Shown here piece by piece: positions 60,072-64,000 of a stretch of DNA of 64,000 nt. The notes beneath the pieces were generated by a model. The model was not told where the DNA came from. It saw only the letters and a list, made by a program, of their open reading frames with translations, and searched no databases. Both the position numbers and the translations under genes were made by a program. Each line of letters starts with the position of its first letter. The stretch's first letter is position 1. Source of the stretch: Pseudacidovorax intermedius (GTDB taxonomy: Bacteria > Pseudomonadota > Gammaproteobacteria > Burkholderiales > Burkholderiaceae_C); assembly GCF_003350475.1 (NCBI RefSeq), contig NZ_QQAV01000007.1:124001-188000 (forward strand), given 5' to 3'.

Positions 60072-62035
60072 ACGCGGCCGCGCCCTTGCGCCAGTCGGGC
60101 CGCAGCCCGTGGGCGGCGCTGCTCCTGCTCGCCGCGGCCCTGCTGATGTCCGGTTGCGCGGCGGTGTCGGTGTCGTCCGTCTCGCCGGCGCGCTACCTGG
60201 CGGAGCGGCGCGGCGACGTGCTGACCACCGGGCGCCTGAGCGGCGCCGCGCAGGAGGTCGCGCGCGTGGCCGGCATCGACGACTGCGGCGAGGCCCCCGA
60301 CACCTGCCGGCAGGCGCTGTCGCAGGCCGAGGGCATCACCGACGAGCAGCGGCTGTCGGCGCTGGCCGAGCTGTGGCTGCAGGCCGCGCTGGCGTCCGAC
60401 CGGCAACCGGCCATCGCGCCGGACGCACAGGCGGCCGGCCAGGGCGGCGACGCCGATGACACCGCGGTCGATGCCTGGCTGGAGACGGCACGCCACGCCT
60501 GGGCCTACCTCTTCCTCACGCGCCGCAGTCCGGGCGACCGCGCCTTCGAGGACCGGCAGACCCAGGTGCGCGACTACTACAACTTCGCGGTGCAGCGGAC
60601 CGTGACGCGGCTGTTCCACCGCCATGCGCGCGACGCCCGCGCACCCGGTGCCGGTGCCACGACCGGCGAGGTGGCCGAACTCGCCGTGGGCCGCTGGCAG
60701 CTGTCGGCGCGGCTCGACAGTCCCGGCTTCGCCAGCGACATGCCACTGCCTCAGGAACTGCTGGCGGCCTCGTCGTTGCGCTTCACCGGCCTGCGCAACA
60801 CCTACCGGCGCGATGGCTTCGGCGCCCCGCTGGTGGCCGTGCTGCCGCCGCCGGAAGGCGGCCCGGCCCACGCGCCCTTCGTCCCCATGCGCTACCCGGC
60901 CCTCACGGCCCTGCTGACCTTCGAGGGCCGCACGCCGGCCGAGGTGCTGCGTACGCACCGCGTGCAGGTGCGCCTGTACGACCCTTACCGCAGCGAGCGG
61001 GTCGACCTGGCGGGCGTGCCCGCGCCGCTGGCCGCCAACTTCACGGCCGGCTACGGGCTGTGGCTGGCCCGCTCGGGCTTCGCGACACAGGCGCTGCGCA
61101 CGCTGCTGGGCCTGTCGGACGGCATCGTGCAGCCGCAGGTGCAGCTCATGCAGCCCTACGACCCCGAGCGCGGCATCGTCGTCATGCTGCATGGCCTGGC
61201 CAGCAGCCCGGAGGCCTGGGTCAACGTGGCCAACGAGGTGCTGGGCGACGAGACGCTGCGCCAGCACTACCAGATCTGGCAGGTGTACTACCCCACCAAT
61301 GCGCCACTGGTGCTCAACCGCCGCAACATCGCACAGGCGCTGCAGCAGACGCTGGCGCACTTCGACCCGCAGGGCACGGCGCCGGCCTCGCGCCACATGG
61401 TGCTGGTGGGCCACAGCATGGGCGGCGTGCTGTCGCGGCTGCTGGTTTCGGACTCGGGCCGCGCCCTATGGTCGATGCTGCCCCAGGGACCGGCCATGGA
61501 CGCCGCCCTGGTGGACGATCCGACGCTGCAGCGTGAACTGGCCGACTATCTCGACTTCCGGCCGTTGCCGCAGGTGGACCGGGCCATCTTCATCGCCGCG
61601 CCGCACCGCGGCACGCCCTTTGCCGAGACCGGCCTGGCCCGGCGCGTGGCCAACCTCGTCACCCTGCCGCTGGCCATGCTCGAACAGGTGAACGACCTGA
61701 GCCGGCGGCTGACGCGGCTGGCGCCGATGCAGGAAGGCGGCCTGCCGCCGCGCATCCCCAACAGCATCGACAACCTGAGTGACCGCGACCCCTTCGTGCG
61801 GGCCGTGGCCGATCTGCCGATCAGTGCCCAGGTGCGCTACCACTCCATCATCGGCCGCGAGGACCCGCGGCTGCCGCTGGCGCAGTCCAGCGACGGCGTG
61901 GTCCCCTATGCCAGCGCCCACCTGGCCGGCGCCGAGTCCGAGCGGGTCATCACCTCCTGGCACAGCGTGCAGGAGACGCCGCAGGCCATGCTGGAGGTCC
62001 GTCGCATCCTGCGCGAGCAGCTGCGTCAACAATAG
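60068..62035 (+). CDS. Lipase-like alpha/beta-hydrolase lipoprotein
   Basis: 655 aa. Signal peptide with lipobox LLMSGC. N-terminal half (to about residue 360) is a domain of unknown role seen with such hydrolases. The C-terminal half is an alpha/beta hydrolase: oxyanion stretch VVMLHGLASSPEAW, nucleophile S450 in LVGHSMGGVLSR, FIAAPHRGTPFAE, and late SSDGVVPYASAHLAGAESERVITSWHSVQETPQ with likely acid and His. It is coupled to the DUF4105 gene by ATGA overlap, suggesting that the two work together on envelope lipids or lipoproteins; that is inference. Confidence 0.85.
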   Translation: MNAAAPLRQSGRSPWAALLLLAAALLMSGCAAVSVSSVSPARYLAERRGDVLTTGRLSGAAQEVARVAGIDDCGEAPDTCRQALSQAEGITDEQRLSALAELWLQAALASDRQPAIAPDAQAAGQGGDADDTAVDAWLETARHAWAYLFLTRRSPGDRAFEDRQTQVRDYYNFAVQRTVTRLFHRHARDARAPGAGATTGEVAELAVGRWQLSARLDSPGFASDMPLPQELLAASSLRFTGLRNTYRRDGFGAPLVAVLPPPEGGPAHAPFVPMRYPALTALLTFEGRTPAEVLRTHRVQVRLYDPYRSERVDLAGVPAPLAANFTAGYGLWLARSGFATQALRTLLGLSDGIVQPQVQLMQPYDPERGIVVMLHGLASSPEAWVNVANEVLGDETLRQHYQIWQVYYPTNAPLVLNRRNIAQALQQTLAHFDPQGTAPASRHMVLVGHSMGGVLSRLLVSDSGRALWSMLPQGPAMDAALVDDPTLQRELADYLDFRPLPQVDRAIFIAAPHRGTPFAETGLARRVANLVTLPLAMLEQVNDLSRRLTRLAPMQEGGLPPRIPNSIDNLSDRDPFVRAVADLPISAQVRYHSIIGREDPRLPLAQSSDGVVPYASAHLAGAESERVITSWHSVQETPQAMLEVRRILREQLRQQ

Positions 62036-62121
62036 GCACAGCGATGCATCGCGCGCCCGCGCGCGTGGCGGCATCGAGGCAGGGGAGCGGATGGTCGAGC
62101 CGACGAGGCGGGAGTCGCACC

Positions 62122-63096
62122 ATGGCAGAGAACGACGAAGCGCGCGAGGCGTCCTACCGGGCCATGCTCACCCAGGTCACGGTGGACAAGCTGGCCGACA
62201 TGATCATCTGGCTGGACGAGCACGGCCGCTACGTGTTCGTGAATCCGGCCACCACGCGCCTGCTGGGCTATTCCGCCGAAGAGCTGGAGGGCCTGCATGT
62301 CTGGGACATCGATCCCCACTTCGACGAGGCGCGGTGGCGCGAGCATTGGGCCGAGGTGGTGGCGCGCAAGAGCTTCCGGCTGGAGACCGTCAATCGGTCG
62401 CGGGACGGCGTGGACATCCCCATCGAGGTCACGGTCAACCTCGTCGAATACGGGGGCCAGCGCTTCAACTGCTCCATCGTGCGCGACATCACCGAGCGAA
62501 AGCGCTTCGAGGCCGAGCTGCGCGCGCTCAACGACCGCATCTATCGGCTGAGCGTGACCGACGCGCTCACCGGGCTGGCCAACCGGCGCCATTTCGACAT
62601 CCAGCTGGACGCCGAAAGCCGCCGCCATCTGCAATGGGACCGACCGCTGTCGCTGGTCCTGGCCGATGTGGATGCCTTCAAGGCCTTCAACGATGCGCAC
62701 GGCCACGTGGATGGCGATCGGGCGCTGCAGCGTGTGGCCGCGGCCCTCCAGGACGCGGTCGCGGTGCCGGGCGCGACGGTCGCCCGTTATGGCGGCGAGG
62801 AGTTCGCCTGCATCCTGCCCGGCACGTCGCACACGCAGGCCCTGGCCGTGGCGGAGCAGGCGCGCCTGGCCGTCGCGGCGCTGGACATCGCCCATGCGCA
62901 CTCCGACGTCGCGCCCCATGTCACGGCCAGCCTCGGCGTGCTCACCGTGGAGGGCACGCAGCCTCACACGCCGGATGCGCTGCTGCGCCTGGCCGACGGT
63001 GCGCTGTACCGCGCCAAGCGCGAGGGCCGCGATCGCGTGGTGGGCGTGAGTGTCAGCAGCCCCACATCGGGTGTACCGGCCGCGGGGGCCGGGTAG
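62122..63096 (+). CDS. PAS-GGDEF diguanylate cyclase
   Basis: 324 aa from ATG 62122, which has GGGAG 10 nt upstream; ATG 62044 is less likely. A PAS domain (residues about 20-135: DKLADMIIWLDEHGRYVFVNPATTRLLGYSAEELEGL, ending IVRDITERKRFE) is followed by a GGDEF domain (about 155-305) with VTDALTGLANRRHFD, LADVDAFKAFNDAHGHVDGD and RYGGEEFACIL. The GGEEF form is active in known enzymes that make c-di-GMP from GTP. I do not see the RxxD inhibitory site five residues upstream. It is cytoplasmic with no membrane segment. The signal sensed is unknown. Confidence 0.9.
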   Translation: MAENDEAREASYRAMLTQVTVDKLADMIIWLDEHGRYVFVNPATTRLLGYSAEELEGLHVWDIDPHFDEARWREHWAEVVARKSFRLETVNRSRDGVDIPIEVTVNLVEYGGQRFNCSIVRDITERKRFEAELRALNDRIYRLSVTDALTGLANRRHFDIQLDAESRRHLQWDRPLSLVLADVDAFKAFNDAHGHVDGDRALQRVAAALQDAVAVPGATVARYGGEEFACILPGTSHTQALAVAEQARLAVAALDIAHAHSDVAPHVTASLGVLTVEGTQPHTPDALLRLADGALYRAKREGRDRVVGVSVSSPTSGVPAAGAG

Positions 63097-63101
63097 CCGC
63101 C

Positions 63102-64000
63102 TCACCCTGCCAGCGCGAACCCCCGGTCGAAGGTGCCCGCCACCTGCAGCGGCGCCTTGATCAGGCCCACCTTGGCATAGAAGTCGGCCGTGGCCTGCTG
63201 GTCGGCGATGACGCGTTCGTCGATGGGCACCCAGGCCTGTTGGCGGCGCTCGAACTGCAGGCGCGCGGCCTCGGGCGAGATGCCGATGATGCGCGCCAGT
63301 GTGGCCGAGTAGCCGGCCACGTTGCGGTTGGCCCATTGCTGCGCGCGTGACACGCGCTGCAGGAAGTCCTGCAGCACCGGCCGCTTGGCGGCGATGGCCG
63401 CATCGGTGGCGGCCAGGTAGCTCAGGCCCGGCAGCAGGCCGCGGCCGCTGACCAGCACGCGGGCGTGGCCGGCCGTCTCGGCCATGGCGGTGTAGGGCTC
63501 CCAGGTGGCCCAGGCATCGACCGAGCCCTGCGTCAGGGCCAGCTTGGCATCGGCAGGCGGCAGGAAGCGCAGGTTCACGTCGCCCGGCTGCAGGCCCGCG
63601 GCGGTGATGGCCTTGAGGGTGACGAAATGGCCGATGGAGCCGCGGTTGGTGGCCACGCTGCGACCCTTGAGATCGGCCGCGCTGCGCAGCGGCGAATCGG
63701 GCCGCACCAGCACCGCCGTGCCGTAGGCATCGCTGCGGTTGGCGCCGATGGCCTTGACGCGCGTGCCGGCGGCCAGGGCGAAGATCAGCGGCGCATCGCC
63801 GATGGGGCCGGAATCGACCGCACCGGCATTGAGCGCCTCGGCCAGCGGCGCGGCGGCCGGGAACTCGGACCACTGGATGTCGTAGCCCAGGCCGTCGAGC
63901 GCGCCGGCCGCTTCGAGCAGGGCGCGCAGGCCGCCCTTCTGGTCACCGGCCTTGAGCACGGGGCGGGACGACTGGGCATGGGCGCCCAGGGCGGGCAGCG
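63102..64000 (-). CDS. Sulfonate-type ABC substrate-binding protein (start cut by window edge)
   Basis: About 299 visible codons; the frame stays open to base 64000. The first visible residues, LPALGAHAQSSRPVLKAGDQKGG, show the end of a signal peptide (GAHAQ), so only its N-terminal part is missing. SsuA-type signatures are IQWSEFPAAAPLAEALNAGAVDSGPIGDAPLIFALA, VLVRPDSPLRSAADLKGRSVATNRGSIGHF and SVDAWATWEPYTAMAE. It is the fourth SsuA/TauA-like protein fully or nearly fully in view. It runs toward the diguanylate cyclase gene with 5 bp between stops. Its operon continues outside the window. Confidence 0.86.
   Translation of the reverse strand, partial: LPALGAHAQSSRPVLKAGDQKGGLRALLEAAGALDGLGYDIQWSEFPAAAPLAEALNAGAVDSGPIGDAPLIFALAAGTRVKAIGANRSDAYGTAVLVRPDSPLRSAADLKGRSVATNRGSIGHFVTLKAITAAGLQPGDVNLRFLPPADAKLALTQGSVDAWATWEPYTAMAETAGHARVLVSGRGLLPGLSYLAATDAAIAAKRPVLQDFLQRVSRAQQWANRNVAGYSATLARIIGISPEAARLQFERRQQAWVPIDERVIADQQATADFYAKVGLIKAPLQVAGTFDRGFALAG

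Noticed and set aside
1-64000. CRISPR arrays, tRNA or rRNA genes, insertion sequences, prophage genes and integration sites.
   Set aside because: No regularly spaced repeats, transposase or integrase motifs, or tRNA-like folds were recognised by eye; a tool-based scan was not possible.

Overview
This is a GC-rich (roughly 70 % GC) bacterial chromosome segment with tightly packed genes and ATGA start/stop overlaps. Its gene families point to a betaproteobacterium of the order Burkholderiales, most likely family Comamonadaceae (Variovorax/Acidovorax-like); the genus is inference. I saw no insertion sequence, phage, CRISPR, tRNA or rRNA.

Layout. (1) 1-12239 is a sulfur-scavenging region: two tandem sulfonate-type binding proteins behind a TauD/TfdA dioxygenase, two further SsuA-like binding proteins, a MetQ-like binding protein, an SfnB/DszC-type flavin oxidoreductase and a UvrA2-like ATPase. 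A CoA-transferase gene carrying an in-frame amber codon lies inside it. (2) 12428-20332 is a nickel module: binding protein, two permeases, a fused double ATPase, NikR with all four Ni ligands, and a TonB-dependent receptor preceded by a NikR-type operator. An MFS gene and a LysR gene follow. (3) 22608-29929 is a second organosulfur module: an ATGA-linked operon (binding protein, two flavin oxidoreductases, NtaA/DszA-type monooxygenase) divergent from a MetNIQ-type transporter. (4) 30077-36863 is an amide/amino-acid module: binding protein, a permease-ATPase fusion, a free acetamidase/formamidase, an AraC regulator fused to a second copy of that amidase, and RidA. (5) 36954-38408 holds a putative small RNA with terminator, a DUF1289 gene and a CysB-family regulator. 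(6) 38693-45502 has a lipoprotein, an ArsB-like permease + MFS + phosphoesterase operon, and a secreted PAP2 phosphatase. (7) 45580-58162 is one long leftward operon: PHA synthase, FabI, tripartite ABC exporter, phasin, MaoC-Pta, acetate kinase and a universal stress protein. It starts at an FNR-box promoter next to a TetR-type palindrome and tetR. (8) 58375-63096 has tetR, a DUF4105 protein, a lipase-like lipoprotein and a PAS-GGDEF protein, then another partial sulfonate binding protein.

How it fits together. The cysB-like gene lies inside the window, and five promoters share a 16-bp CGCATAAGCAAGCGCG-like element placed exactly 33 nt upstream of a -10-like hexamer. They precede the tauD operon, the SfnB gene, an SsuA gene, a MetQ-type operon and the putative small RNA. 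I infer that this is a local CysB/SsuR sulfur-starvation regulon. The most unusual single gene is the AraC-amidase fusion at 33951-36425. The most unusual operon is the FNR/TetR-flanked PHA-efflux-acetate operon.
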